Assembly: GCF_000767465.1 (NCBI RefSeq)
Contig: NZ_CP009291.1
Location: forward strand, 1,939,501 to 2,003,500
Direction of reading: 5' to 3'
DNA: 64,000 nucleotides
From: Novosphingobium pentaromativorans US6-1
GTDB taxonomy: Bacteria; Pseudomonadota; Alphaproteobacteria; Sphingomonadales; Sphingomonadaceae
Position 1 is the first letter of the stretch. The number at the start of each line of letters is the position of its first letter. Positions 44,023 through 51,578 of this stretch are shown here, in pieces. A program made the translations under genes and the position numbers. The notes under the pieces are model-generated. The model made no database searches, was not told the DNA's origin, and saw nothing but the letters and a program-made list of their open reading frames with translations.

Positions 44023-44933
44023 GCGGCAACTCCCATGAGTTCGCCCGAGACCGGCCGGATCGGCGCGACCTTGCGGGCAGCAATGAAATCGGGGCGGGGC
44101 TTTTCCGCGCCGAAAGGAGCAACGAGGCGATTGCTCACCGCGTTGAATACGAAGAATGCATTGGAGCGGGGGAACGGCGTGATGTTGCCGTTCGAGCCAT
44201 GCATGGTGTTGCAGTCGAACAGGATCACCGTGCCGGGCTTCCCGGTGGGTGCCGCGATGCCGTGCCTGTGGGCCAGTTCGGCCAGGCTGTACTCATCGGG
44301 CACGCCGAACTCCTGCTTGCGCAGCGAGTGCTTGTAGTGATCGTCGGGCGTCTCACCGACACAGCTGACGAAGACCCGCTGCGAACCCGGAATCAACATG
44401 AGCGGGCCGTTGTTGGCGTCGTTTTCAGCCAGCAGCACCGACATCGAGAGGCAGCGCATCGACGGCATGCCGTCCTCGGTGTGCCAGGTCTCGAAGTCCG
44501 AGTGCCAGAAGAATTCCTTGCCCTTGAAACCCGGCTTGTAGTTGAGGCGCGACTGGTGGACGTACACCTCGTCGTCGAGCAGGTAGCTGGCAACGCCCGC
44601 CAACCGCTCGTCGGCGGCCAGGCGCTCCATCATCCGGCTCTGTCCGTGGATGCGAAAGATCGAACGGACTTCGCGGCTGTCCGGCTCGGCAATGACGGTC
44701 TCGTCCTCCAGCCCGGCGGGATGGGAAAGAAGACGGCCGGTCTCGGCCTGGAGTGCGGCAATTTCAGCTTCGGAAAAGACGTTTTCCAGTACGAGATAAC
44801 CGTCCCGGTCGAACCGCTCGATCTGCTCGGCGGTCAGCGGCGCGCCCGGTTCCCAGGCACGCCGCGCGACAGGTTCGTGACGCGCGAGCAGCTCGGGCTG
44901 CCCGGCGCATCGCGACGGATATTGGTCCTGCAT
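44019..44933 (-). CDS. ectD: Ectoine hydroxylase
   Basis: A 304-residue Fe(II)/2-oxoglutarate dioxygenase that makes 5-hydroxyectoine. The iron ligands are His and Asp in 'FFWHSDFETWHTEDGMPSMR' and a distal His in 'NTMHGSNGNITPFPRSNAFF', within the EctD signature. It follows ectC by 18 bases. Hydroxyectoine also protects against heat and drying. Confidence 0.96.
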   Translation of the reverse strand: MQDQYPSRCAGQPELLARHEPVARRAWEPGAPLTAEQIERFDRDGYLVLENVFSEAEIAALQAETGRLLSHPAGLEDETVIAEPDSREVRSIFRIHGQSRMMERLAADERLAGVASYLLDDEVYVHQSRLNYKPGFKGKEFFWHSDFETWHTEDGMPSMRCLSMSVLLAENDANNGPLMLIPGSQRVFVSCVGETPDDHYKHSLRKQEFGVPDEYSLAELAHRHGIAAPTGKPGTVILFDCNTMHGSNGNITPFPRSNAFFVFNAVSNRLVAPFGAEKPRPDFIAARKVAPIRPVSGELMGVAA

Positions 44934-44951
44934 TGCTACCCCCGTTTGCGT

Positions 44952-45365
44952 TCAGTCCGAAAGCGCGGGTTCGCGCTCTGCGTCGACATCGGCGGGGTAG
45001 GCACCGTTCTCGTCATGGACCTCGCGGCCGGTGACGGGCGGGTTGAACACGCAGGCACACAGGATCTCGGTCTCGGGACGGACGATGTGCTTGTCGTTGT
45101 TGTTGAGCGCATACATCACGCCCGGCTTCAGCTCGTGGGTCTCGCCGGTACCGAGGTCCTCGATCGTGCCGGTGCCCTTGAGGATCAGCACCGCCTCGAG
45201 GTGGTTCTGGTAATGCATGTGCAGTTCCGCGCCGGCGAACAGGGTCGTGACGTGGAACGAGAAGCCCATGCCGTCATCCTTGAGCAACAGGCGGTCGCTG
45301 GTCCAGCCTTCGGATTTGACGTGCTTGTCGCTCTTGCGAATGTCCTTGAGCTTGCGAACGATCAT
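44952..45365 (-). CDS. ectC: L-ectoine synthase
   Basis: A 137-residue cupin that cyclises N-gamma-acetyl-diaminobutyrate to ectoine. It begins '[20 protein letters not shown]' and carries the metal-site region '[18 protein letters not shown]' with the iron ligands. The acidic C-terminal tail is usual. The gap to ectB is 70 bases, the widest in the cluster apart from its leader. Confidence 0.97.
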   Translation of the reverse strand: MIVRKLKDIRKSDKHVKSEGWTSDRLLLKDDGMGFSFHVTTLFAGAELHMHYQNHLEAVLILKGTGTIEDLGTGETHELKPGVMYALNNNDKHIVRPETEILCACVFNPPVTGREVHDENGAYPADVDAEREPALSD

Positions 45366-45435
45366 ATTATTTTCCTTGGTTTCTTATGGGAAGCCGCGTG
45401 ACGAGGGGCGGCCGCGCGGGGCCGCCTTCCAGGCC

Positions 45436-46767
45436 TCAGGCGGCGACGTTGAGCTTGCGCTCGGAGCGCGTGTCCGCATCATCGACGGGGGCGATCGCCT
45501 CGGCGATCGCTTCCTCGAGAATGTCGAGGCCGGCGTTGAAGGTCTCGTCGTCGATGACGAGCGGGGCGAGCACCTTGACGATCTCGTCATGGGCGCCGCT
45601 GGTCTCGATGATCAGGCCCTCATCGAAGCAGGCCCCGGTAATCTTGTCTGCCACTTCCCCGCTGCCGACATTGATGCCGCGCATCATGCCGCGCCCGCGG
45701 GTCGAAAGACCGTGGCGTCGGGCAATGCGTTCCAGTCGCTGCTCGAGAATGCCGCCGCGGCGGGCGATGTCGTCGGCAAAGGACGGATCGGCCCAGAATT
45801 CGCGCAGCGCCGCCGTCGCGGTGACGAAGGCGTGGTTGTTACCGCGGAAAGTGCCGTTGTGCTCGCCCGGGTTCCACACGTCGAGTTCGGGGCGGAACAG
45901 GGTCAGCGCGAAAGGCAGGCCCATGCCCGAGAGCGACTTGGCCAGGGTGACCACGTCGGGGGTGAAGCCCATGTCCTCGAAGCTGAAGAAGCCGCCGGTA
46001 CGGCCGCAACCGGCCTGGATGTCGTCGACGATCATCAGCGCGCCGTGCTTCTTGGCGATTGCGGCGATCTTGCGCAGCCATTCCGGACGCGCTGCATTGA
46101 GGCCGCCTTCGCCCTGCACCGTCTCGACGAGGAATGCCGCCGGGGCATCGAGGCCGCTCGACGGGTCGGCAAGGCGCTGTTCGAGCAGGTCGGCGGTATC
46201 GACCTCGTCGCCGAAGTAGCCGTCGAACGGCTCATGGCTGACGTGGCTGAGCGGAACGCCGGCGCCGCCGCGCTTGCCGGCATTGCCGGTGCAGGCGAGC
46301 GCGCCCAGGGTCATGCCGTGGAAACCGTTGGTAAAGGCGATCACCATTTCGCGGCCGGTGACCTTGCGGGCCAGCTTGATCGCGGCCTCGACGGCGTTGG
46401 TGCCGGTCGGACCGGTGAACATGGCGCGATAGTCCAGGCCGCGCGGGCGCAGGATCACGTCCTCGAAGGTCTGCAGGAAATCGGTCTTGGCATCGGTGTG
46501 CAGGTCCAGCGCGTGGGTTACGCCATCGCTGGCGATGTAGTCCATCAGCGCCTGCTTGAGCACCGGGTGGTTGTGTCCGTAGTTGAGCGAGGAGCAGCCC
46601 GACAGGAAGTCGAGATAGCGTCCGCCCTCGCTGTCATGCATCCAGACGCCCTGCGCGCGGTTGAACTGACGCGGCATGGAACGGGAGTAGCTGCGCACCC
46701 CGGATTCACGGCGGTCATAAATGGCGGTGTCAGGCGTCTTGGCGCTCGGCTTGGGAGTCGTCATCAT
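45436..46767 (-). CDS. ectB: Diaminobutyrate-2-oxoglutarate transaminase
   Basis: A 443-residue class III aminotransferase turning aspartate semialdehyde and glutamate into diaminobutyrate. 'SRSMPRQFNRAQGVWMHD', 'FTGPTGTNAVEAAIKLAR', 'MIVDDIQAGCGRTG' and the PLP lysine in 'VVTLAKSLSGMGLPFA' are family blocks. Two ATG codons in a row (46767 and 46764) are possible starts. It begins 17 bases after ectA. Confidence 0.96.
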   Translation of the reverse strand: MMTTPKPSAKTPDTAIYDRRESGVRSYSRSMPRQFNRAQGVWMHDSEGGRYLDFLSGCSSLNYGHNHPVLKQALMDYIASDGVTHALDLHTDAKTDFLQTFEDVILRPRGLDYRAMFTGPTGTNAVEAAIKLARKVTGREMVIAFTNGFHGMTLGALACTGNAGKRGGAGVPLSHVSHEPFDGYFGDEVDTADLLEQRLADPSSGLDAPAAFLVETVQGEGGLNAARPEWLRKIAAIAKKHGALMIVDDIQAGCGRTGGFFSFEDMGFTPDVVTLAKSLSGMGLPFALTLFRPELDVWNPGEHNGTFRGNNHAFVTATAALREFWADPSFADDIARRGGILEQRLERIARRHGLSTRGRGMMRGINVGSGEVADKITGACFDEGLIIETSGAHDEIVKVLAPLVIDDETFNAGLDILEEAIAEAIAPVDDADTRSERKLNVAA

Positions 46768-46784
46768 CTCAGGTGTTTCCCTGT

Positions 46785-47369
46785 TCAGTTGAATTGGGCG
46801 GACGGCAGCGGCGAAATGCTCGCCTGCCATTCCGTGTCGTGCGCACCTGCGAAGTGCGCCTCGCGCTCGAAGCGCGGTTGTTTGGTCAGCTCGGCGCCAT
46901 GGCGGCGCGCGAAGGCCTGGAAGAGGCCCCATGAAGCATCGTTGGTTTCGGTCACGGTCGTCGTGAGCGTGGTCGCCCCCTTCACGGCGGGGCGCGCAAT
47001 CAGTTCATCGAGCATGCGCCCGCCCAGACCCAGGCCACGCGCCGAAGCGTCGACGGCGACCTGCCAGACGAAGATTCGCTCGGGATGCGAAGGGGGCCGG
47101 TAGCCGGAAATCCATCCGACGATCTGGCCGTCCCTCTCGGCGACGACGCAGGTATCGGCGAAGTCGCTGCACTGCAGGAGGTTGCAGTAAGCGGAATTGG
47201 TATCGAGCGGCGGCGATGCTGCGATCAGCGCCGAGATCGCGGGCCCGTCTTCGGCCTGCGGACTTCTCAGCAACAGGCGGTCATCGCCGCTCGTTCGTTT
47301 AGGGCCCTCCGGATCGTCCCGGTGGCCCGGCTTACTCAAACTTTCTTCAAAAATTCCTTCACCCTCCAA
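46785..47369 (-). CDS. ectA: Diaminobutyrate acetyltransferase
   Basis: A GNAT enzyme acetylating diaminobutyrate, the specific entry step of ectoine synthesis. 'NSAYCNLLQCSDFADTCVVA' and 'VWQVAVDASARGLGLGGRML' (acetyl-CoA loop) are EctA signatures, as is 'TTTVTETNDASWGLFQAFAR'. The start is unclear: no ATG precedes the conserved domain, and TTG codons at 47369 and 47339 are the in-frame options, giving 194 or 184 residues. GGAGG and GAAGGA motifs lie between them, which would suit the shorter form. Confidence 0.9.
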   Translation of the reverse strand: MEGEGIFEESLSKPGHRDDPEGPKRTSGDDRLLLRSPQAEDGPAISALIAASPPLDTNSAYCNLLQCSDFADTCVVAERDGQIVGWISGYRPPSHPERIFVWQVAVDASARGLGLGGRMLDELIARPAVKGATTLTTTVTETNDASWGLFQAFARRHGAELTKQPRFEREAHFAGAHDTEWQASISPLPSAQFN

Positions 47370-47418
47370 AGCACATTTCAGTGCTTGGTTATCCTCGCTC
47401 TCACGCTTTGGACGGCTT

Positions 47419-47446
47419 CACATAGTTTTTCATGGGATTTTTGCAA
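47419..47446 (-). promoter_or_regulatory. Candidate promoter of the ectoine cluster
   Basis: On the minus strand TTGCAA (-35) and TATGTG (-10) are separated by 16 bases of A+T-rich sequence, about 45 bases before the ectA start. The match to the sigma-70 consensus is moderate. Confidence 0.4.
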
Positions 47447-47533
47447 CAGCCAGCACGGCCGCGTTCGAGCAGATCCTTCACATTTCGAATGAGATAGTTA
47501 GGCCGAAAAAGCATCTGCCAACAGGCCGCAAAG

Positions 47534-47559
47534 CCCCGCAAACACTGGCGCTTGCGGGG
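47534..47559 (-). terminator. Hairpin downstream of dcd
   Basis: An 8-bp stem (CCCCGCAA with TTGCGGGG) and a 10-base loop lie about 170 bases past the dcd stop, followed on the minus strand by CTTTGC only. A weak or Rho-assisted transcript end is possible. Confidence 0.4.
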
Positions 47560-47727
47560 GTCGGCGAAAGGCAGCCACCGGCCCCCTCGCTGCACTGCGA
47601 AAAAAATTATCCCCGAGAGCGCTTCACACGCGCTTCGAGCGGCGAATCAGCGAAAGGCCGGACGCAGGCACGCGCCGAGCGGACCAAAAGCGGCCCGACT
47701 TCGGACGGAAATTCGGAAAGGCGCGCC

Positions 47728-48282
47728 TTACAGGCGCGGCAGGGTCACACCGCGTTGACCCATGTACTTGCCAGCGCGGTCCGCATAGCTCGTCTCGCAC
47801 GGCTCGTTCCCCTTCAGGAACAGGAACTGGCAGGCGCCCTCGTTGGCATAGATCTTGGCCGGCAGCGGCGTCGTGTTCGAGAACTCGAGAGTGACGTGCC
47901 CTTCCCAGCCGGGTTCGAGCGGGGTGACGTTCACGATGATGCCGCAGCGGGCATAAGTGGACTTGCCCAGGCAGATCACGAGGATATCCTTGGGCACGCG
48001 GAAATATTCCACCGTGCGGGCCAGAGCGAAGGAATTGGGCGGGATCACGCAGACGTCGGTTTCACGATCGACGAAGGAGTTCGCGGCGAAGTCCTTGGGA
48101 TCGACCACGGCCGAATCGACATTGGTGAAGATCTTGAACTCCGGCGCGACGCGCGCGTCGTAGCCATAGGAAGACAGGCCATAGGAAATGCATCCGTCGC
48201 GGCGCTGCGCCTCGACGAAAGGCTCGATCATGCCGTTTTCCTGCGCCTGCTGGCGGATCCACTTGTCGCTCAGAATTGCCAT
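47728..48282 (-). CDS. dcd: dCTP deaminase
   Basis: A 184-residue trimeric dUTPase-fold enzyme converting dCTP to dUTP for dTTP synthesis. '[13 protein letters not shown]', '[15 protein letters not shown]', '[17 protein letters not shown]' and '[17 protein letters not shown]' (catalytic Glu) are family blocks. It diverges from wecB across a 685-base gap and its transcript runs toward the ectoine cluster. Confidence 0.97.
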   Translation of the reverse strand: MAILSDKWIRQQAQENGMIEPFVEAQRRDGCISYGLSSYGYDARVAPEFKIFTNVDSAVVDPKDFAANSFVDRETDVCVIPPNSFALARTVEYFRVPKDILVICLGKSTYARCGIIVNVTPLEPGWEGHVTLEFSNTTPLPAKIYANEGACQFLFLKGNEPCETSYADRAGKYMGQRGVTLPRL

Positions 48283-48967
48283 GCCCGGTTGATTCCCCAA
48301 GGGCGCCGCCGGGGCAAGTGGCCAGCCCCGGTTGTCCACCGAGGCGAGAGGCACGAGCCACCACGGACATCGCCCCGCCAGTCGTCGTACGGGCGCGAGA
48401 GGCGCCCAGCGCGCGTGGGCGACAAGGGCCAAACCAGGCGATGCCACCTCCCGGCCGAATCGCCTGGAGCTGGCGATTCGGCTGGGAAGGCCTTGGGCAC
48501 AGCGCCAATCACATCCGTAAAGCCATGGAAAACGGAGATAGTTTACGCCCAGCCCTTTGCGACTGGATCGAATCGGCCCCGTATGATCTACTTAGAGATG
48601 CGACCCGAAGGGCCTGTTTACACAGTAGGCTCTGAACAACTTGAACGGCGGCTTGTTTAAGCTGCCGTTTCTTTATGCGGCAGCACAGACGGACATAGCG
48701 ACAGTCATCGCCAAGTAACATTGGCGCGCCATGACTATAACTTGATATGACCGCAATTTTCATCCTGCGAACTGACAGCACTATAGCGAAAGCAAGGACT
48801 TTGCGCACGTTCATTTCAGCCGAAATGGTACAGTAAGGCATTAAAATGTCGTCACCTTCCCGTATCGGCATGGCGCCTGCCGCAAATGCCGCGCAGGATG
48901 GTGTCCGATCCGGGCCGCGAGGCGAGCCTTAGATCAAGGTTAACCACAGGGTGCTATTTCCGGCGCG
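48283..48967. other. 685-base gap between dcd and wecB
   Basis: No convincing gene. Positions 48560-48880 are markedly richer in A+T than the rest of the window. Short open frames exist (48525-48635 and 48583-48660, plus strand), but neither has a ribosome site. The gap contains the paired hairpins at 48644-48684, and must contain the promoters of dcd and wecB. Confidence 0.6.
48644..48676 (+). terminator. Terminator-like hairpin with an overlapping alternative stem
   Basis: An 11-bp stem with one G-T mismatch (48644-48654 and 48659-48669) and a 4-base loop is followed by a T-rich run. Its right arm (GCTGCCG, 48661-48667) can instead pair with CGGCAGC at 48678-48684, forming a second 7-bp stem. 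The two structures exclude each other. There is no clear plus-strand gene just upstream, so a small RNA or an attenuator for wecB may end here. Confidence 0.5.
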
Positions 48968-50107
48968 ATGACCCAGACTTCCCGCATCCTCGTGATCTTC
49001 GGCACCCGCCCCGAGGCGATCAAGCTCTTCCCCGTCGTCCATGCGCTGAAAGCCGATCCGCGCTTCGAATGCATGGTCTGCGTCTCGGCGCAGCATCGCC
49101 AGATGCTCGACCAGGTGCTGGACATCGCGCGGATCGTGCCCGACCACGATCTCGACGTCATGCAGCCCGACCAGACGCTCGACGCGCTGACCGCCAACCT
49201 GCTGACCGGCATCGGCAAGGTCATGGACCAAGTGAAGCCGGACCGGGTCATCGTGCAGGGCGACACCGCCACAGCCATGGCGGGCGCGCTCGCCGCCTAT
49301 TACCGCAAGGTGCCGGTCGACCATGTCGAGGCGGGCCTGCGCTCCTACAATATCTACCATCCCTGGCCCGAAGAGGTGAATCGCAAGATCATCGGCGCGA
49401 TGGCCAGCCTGCACTTCGCGCCGACCGAGACCTCGGCCACGGCACTGGTCAAGGAAAACGTCGATCCCCAGCGCGTTCATGTCACCGGCAACACGGTGAT
49501 CGATGCGCTGCACTGGGTCAGCGCCCTGATCGAGTCCCAGCCCCATCTTGCCGCCGGATTGGCAGACCTCGAATCGAAATTCGCCGGCAAGCGGATCATC
49601 GGCGTCACCAGCCACCGGCGCGAGAATTTCGGCGAGGGCATGGAGCAGATCGCCACGGCCATCCGCCGCATCGCCGAGCGTCCGGATACGGCGGTTATCT
49701 TCCCGGTCCACCTCAATCCCAACGTGCGGCGAGTGATGAACGATCGCCTGTCCGGACTGGACAACGTCGCCCTGATCGAGCCTCTCGACTATCCGCATTT
49801 CGCGCGCCTGATCAATATCGCGGAGATCATGCTGACCGACAGCGGCGGCGTGCAGGAGGAAGCCCCGGCGCTGGGCAAGCCGGTCCTCGTCATGCGCGAG
49901 ACCACCGAACGCCCCGAAGGCGTGGAGGCGGGAACCGCGAAACTCGTCGGAACTTCAGCCGAGACGATCGTTACCGAAATATCAACCTTGCTCGACGATA
50001 CCGTAGCCTACGAGGCCATGGCGCGCGCCCACAATCCCTTCGGGGACGGGCAATCCGCGCGCCGAATCGTGGAGCTGCTAGCGAATGAAATCGGACAAGA
50101 AGCCTGA
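48968..50107 (+). CDS. wecB: UDP-N-acetylglucosamine 2-epimerase (non-hydrolysing)
   Basis: A 379-residue GT-B-like epimerase making UDP-ManNAc from UDP-GlcNAc. 'RILVIFGTRPEAIKLFPVV', 'HVEAGLRSYNIYHPWPEEVN', 'GVTSHRRENFGEG' and 'TDSGGVQEEAPALGKPVLVM' are family blocks. It overlaps wecC by 23 bases, and together they make UDP-ManNAcA for a surface glycan. No glycosyltransferase follows. Confidence 0.97.
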   Translation: MTQTSRILVIFGTRPEAIKLFPVVHALKADPRFECMVCVSAQHRQMLDQVLDIARIVPDHDLDVMQPDQTLDALTANLLTGIGKVMDQVKPDRVIVQGDTATAMAGALAAYYRKVPVDHVEAGLRSYNIYHPWPEEVNRKIIGAMASLHFAPTETSATALVKENVDPQRVHVTGNTVIDALHWVSALIESQPHLAAGLADLESKFAGKRIIGVTSHRRENFGEGMEQIATAIRRIAERPDTAVIFPVHLNPNVRRVMNDRLSGLDNVALIEPLDYPHFARLINIAEIMLTDSGGVQEEAPALGKPVLVMRETTERPEGVEAGTAKLVGTSAETIVTEISTLLDDTVAYEAMARAHNPFGDGQSARRIVELLANEIGQEA

Positions 50108-51386
50108 GGTCTGCGTCGTCGGACTGGGCTATATCGGACTTCCCACTGCCGCCGTGATCGCCCGCGCCGGATGCCGGGTGCTGGGCCTCGACGTCTCTCA
50201 AAAGGTCGTCGACACGATCAATCGCGGCGAGATCCACATCGAGGAAGTCGATCTCGATGGACTCGTCCACGGCGTCGTTTCGCGCGGATTGCTGTCCGCC
50301 TCGACGCAAGTGGCGCCAGCCGATGTCTTCGTCATTGCCGTGCCCACGCCCTTCGACAAGGATCACGCCCCCGACATTTCCTATGTCCTGTCGGCCGGGC
50401 GCACGATCGCCCCGGTGCTCAAGCAGGGCGATGTCATCATCCTGGAATCGACTTCGCCGGTCGGCACGACCGAACAGCTGCGCGACCTGATCGCCGGGCT
50501 GCGCCCCGACCTCAAGATTCCCGGCCTCACCGGCGAGATACCCGACATCTCGATTTCCTACTGCCCCGAGCGCGTGCTGCCCGGCCGCATCCTGGAAGAA
50601 CTGACCAACAACGACCGCTCGATCGGCGGCATCACCCCGCGCTGCGCGCGCAAGGCGCTGGCCTTCTACAAGCGCTTCGTGCGCGGCGAATGCGTCACCA
50701 CCGATGCCCGCTCGGCCGAGATGACGAAGCTGGTCGAGAACGCCTATCGCGACGTCAACATCGCCTTCGCCAACGAGCTTTCCATCGTCGCCGACCGCAT
50801 GGGGCTCGACGTGTGGGAAGTGATCCGCCTTGCCAACCGGCACCCGCGCGTGAACATCCTGTCACCCGGCCCCGGCGTGGGCGGCCACTGCATCGCCGTC
50901 GACCCCTGGTTCATCGTCCACGGCGCGCCGGAGGAGACCCCGCTGATCCGCACCGCGCGCGGCGTCAACGATGGCAAGATGCATCACGTGATCGCCAAGG
51001 CCGAGGCGCTGGTCGAAGCGCATCCCGGCGCGAAAGTCGCCTGCCTCGGCCTCGCTTTCAAGGCCAACATCGACGACTTCCGCGAGAGCCCGGCGCGTTT
51101 CGTCGCCAGCCGCCTCGCCCGCAAGTTCGGGGATCGCATCCACATTGTTGAGCCCTATGCCGCCGAATTGCCGATCGAGTTCACTGACACAGGCGCGCGC
51201 CAGATCGACATCGACGATGCCCTGGAAGCCTGCGACATCCTGATCGTGCTGGTCGACCACGATGTCTTCCGCGTCGTGCCGCTGGCCGAGCGTGCGGACA
51301 AGCTGGTCTACGATACCCGCGGCATCTGGCCCGACCAGCCCCGCGCAGTGCGCGAGGCGGAAACCGCCCTGCGACTGGTCGGCTGA
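50085..51386 (+). CDS. wecC: UDP-N-acetyl-D-mannosamine dehydrogenase
   Basis: A 433-residue NAD-dependent dehydrogenase oxidising UDP-ManNAc twice to the uronic acid. 'CVVGLGYIGLPTAAVIARAG' binds NAD, 'STSPVGTTEQLRDLI' and 'SYCPERVLPGRILEEL' form the substrate site, and the catalytic cysteine is in 'GVGGHCIAVDPWFIV'. Its start lies inside wecB. Last gene of the pair; repeats follow. Confidence 0.97.
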   Translation: MKSDKKPEVCVVGLGYIGLPTAAVIARAGCRVLGLDVSQKVVDTINRGEIHIEEVDLDGLVHGVVSRGLLSASTQVAPADVFVIAVPTPFDKDHAPDISYVLSAGRTIAPVLKQGDVIILESTSPVGTTEQLRDLIAGLRPDLKIPGLTGEIPDISISYCPERVLPGRILEELTNNDRSIGGITPRCARKALAFYKRFVRGECVTTDARSAEMTKLVENAYRDVNIAFANELSIVADRMGLDVWEVIRLANRHPRVNILSPGPGVGGHCIAVDPWFIVHGAPEETPLIRTARGVNDGKMHHVIAKAEALVEAHPGAKVACLGLAFKANIDDFRESPARFVASRLARKFGDRIHIVEPYAAELPIEFTDTGARQIDIDDALEACDILIVLVDHDVFRVVPLAERADKLVYDTRGIWPDQPRAVREAETALRLVG

Positions 51387-51398
51387 GGGCCGCAAGCC

Positions 51399-51483
51399 CC
51401 CTTCGGCAGACTCCGGGCGTTTTGCGGGCGCCCTTCGGCAGGCTCCGGGCGCTTTGCGGGCGCCCTTCGGTAGGCTCCGGGCG
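51399..51483. repeat. Tandem 32-base repeat, about 2.7 copies
   Basis: Units start at 51399, 51431 and 51463 with the common opening CCCTTCGGCAGGCTCCGGGC (one or two changes per copy); the third is cut after 21 bases. The array begins 13 bases past the wecC stop. The unit resembles REP elements of the CCTTCGAC type, so it may be a clustered REP. Confidence 0.8.
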
Positions 51484-51529
51484 AGCGGGCCACCGTGTGC
51501 CCGCGGCCTTTCGCTGCGCCATGGCCTTA

Positions 51530-51568
51530 CCCCCGCCCATCCTGAGCTTGTCGAAGGATGAACGGGGG
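51530..51568. repeat. REP-like palindrome at the end of the symporter gene
   Basis: An inverted repeat: CCCCCG and CATCCT pair with AGGATG and CGGGGG around the loop GAGCTTGTCGA. The core is a familiar dispersed palindrome of sphingomonads and other Proteobacteria. It lies 11 bases beyond the symporter stop and may end transcripts from both sides. Confidence 0.72.
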
Positions 51569-51578
51569 AGCCGTGGCC

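Larger units (their letters stand above)
47370..47727. other. Leader and promoter region of the ectoine cluster, 3' region of dcd
   Basis: A 358-base gene-free stretch. Its ectA-proximal part is clearly richer in A+T than neighbouring genes. It holds a candidate promoter (47419-47446), an inverted repeat AGCAC-(6)-GTGCT at 47370-47385 next to the ectA start, and a hairpin at 47534-47559 behind dcd. No ectR regulator gene is present here. Confidence 0.6.

Noticed and set aside
48583-48660. A 25-residue plus-strand frame ending in the terminator hairpin
   Set aside because: The peptide looks reasonable, but there is no ribosome site and the stop lies inside the stem. Not enough to call a gene.
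48509-48871. A 120-codon minus-strand frame in the dcd-wecB gap
   Set aside because: It has no ribosome site or recognisable domain, crosses the hairpin pair, and its composition is not protein-like. It was kept only as part of the gap description.
51399-51483. CRISPR-like array after wecC
   Set aside because: The repeats are contiguous, without unique spacers, and only 2.7 copies exist. No cas gene is nearby. A REP-type tandem repeat fits better.
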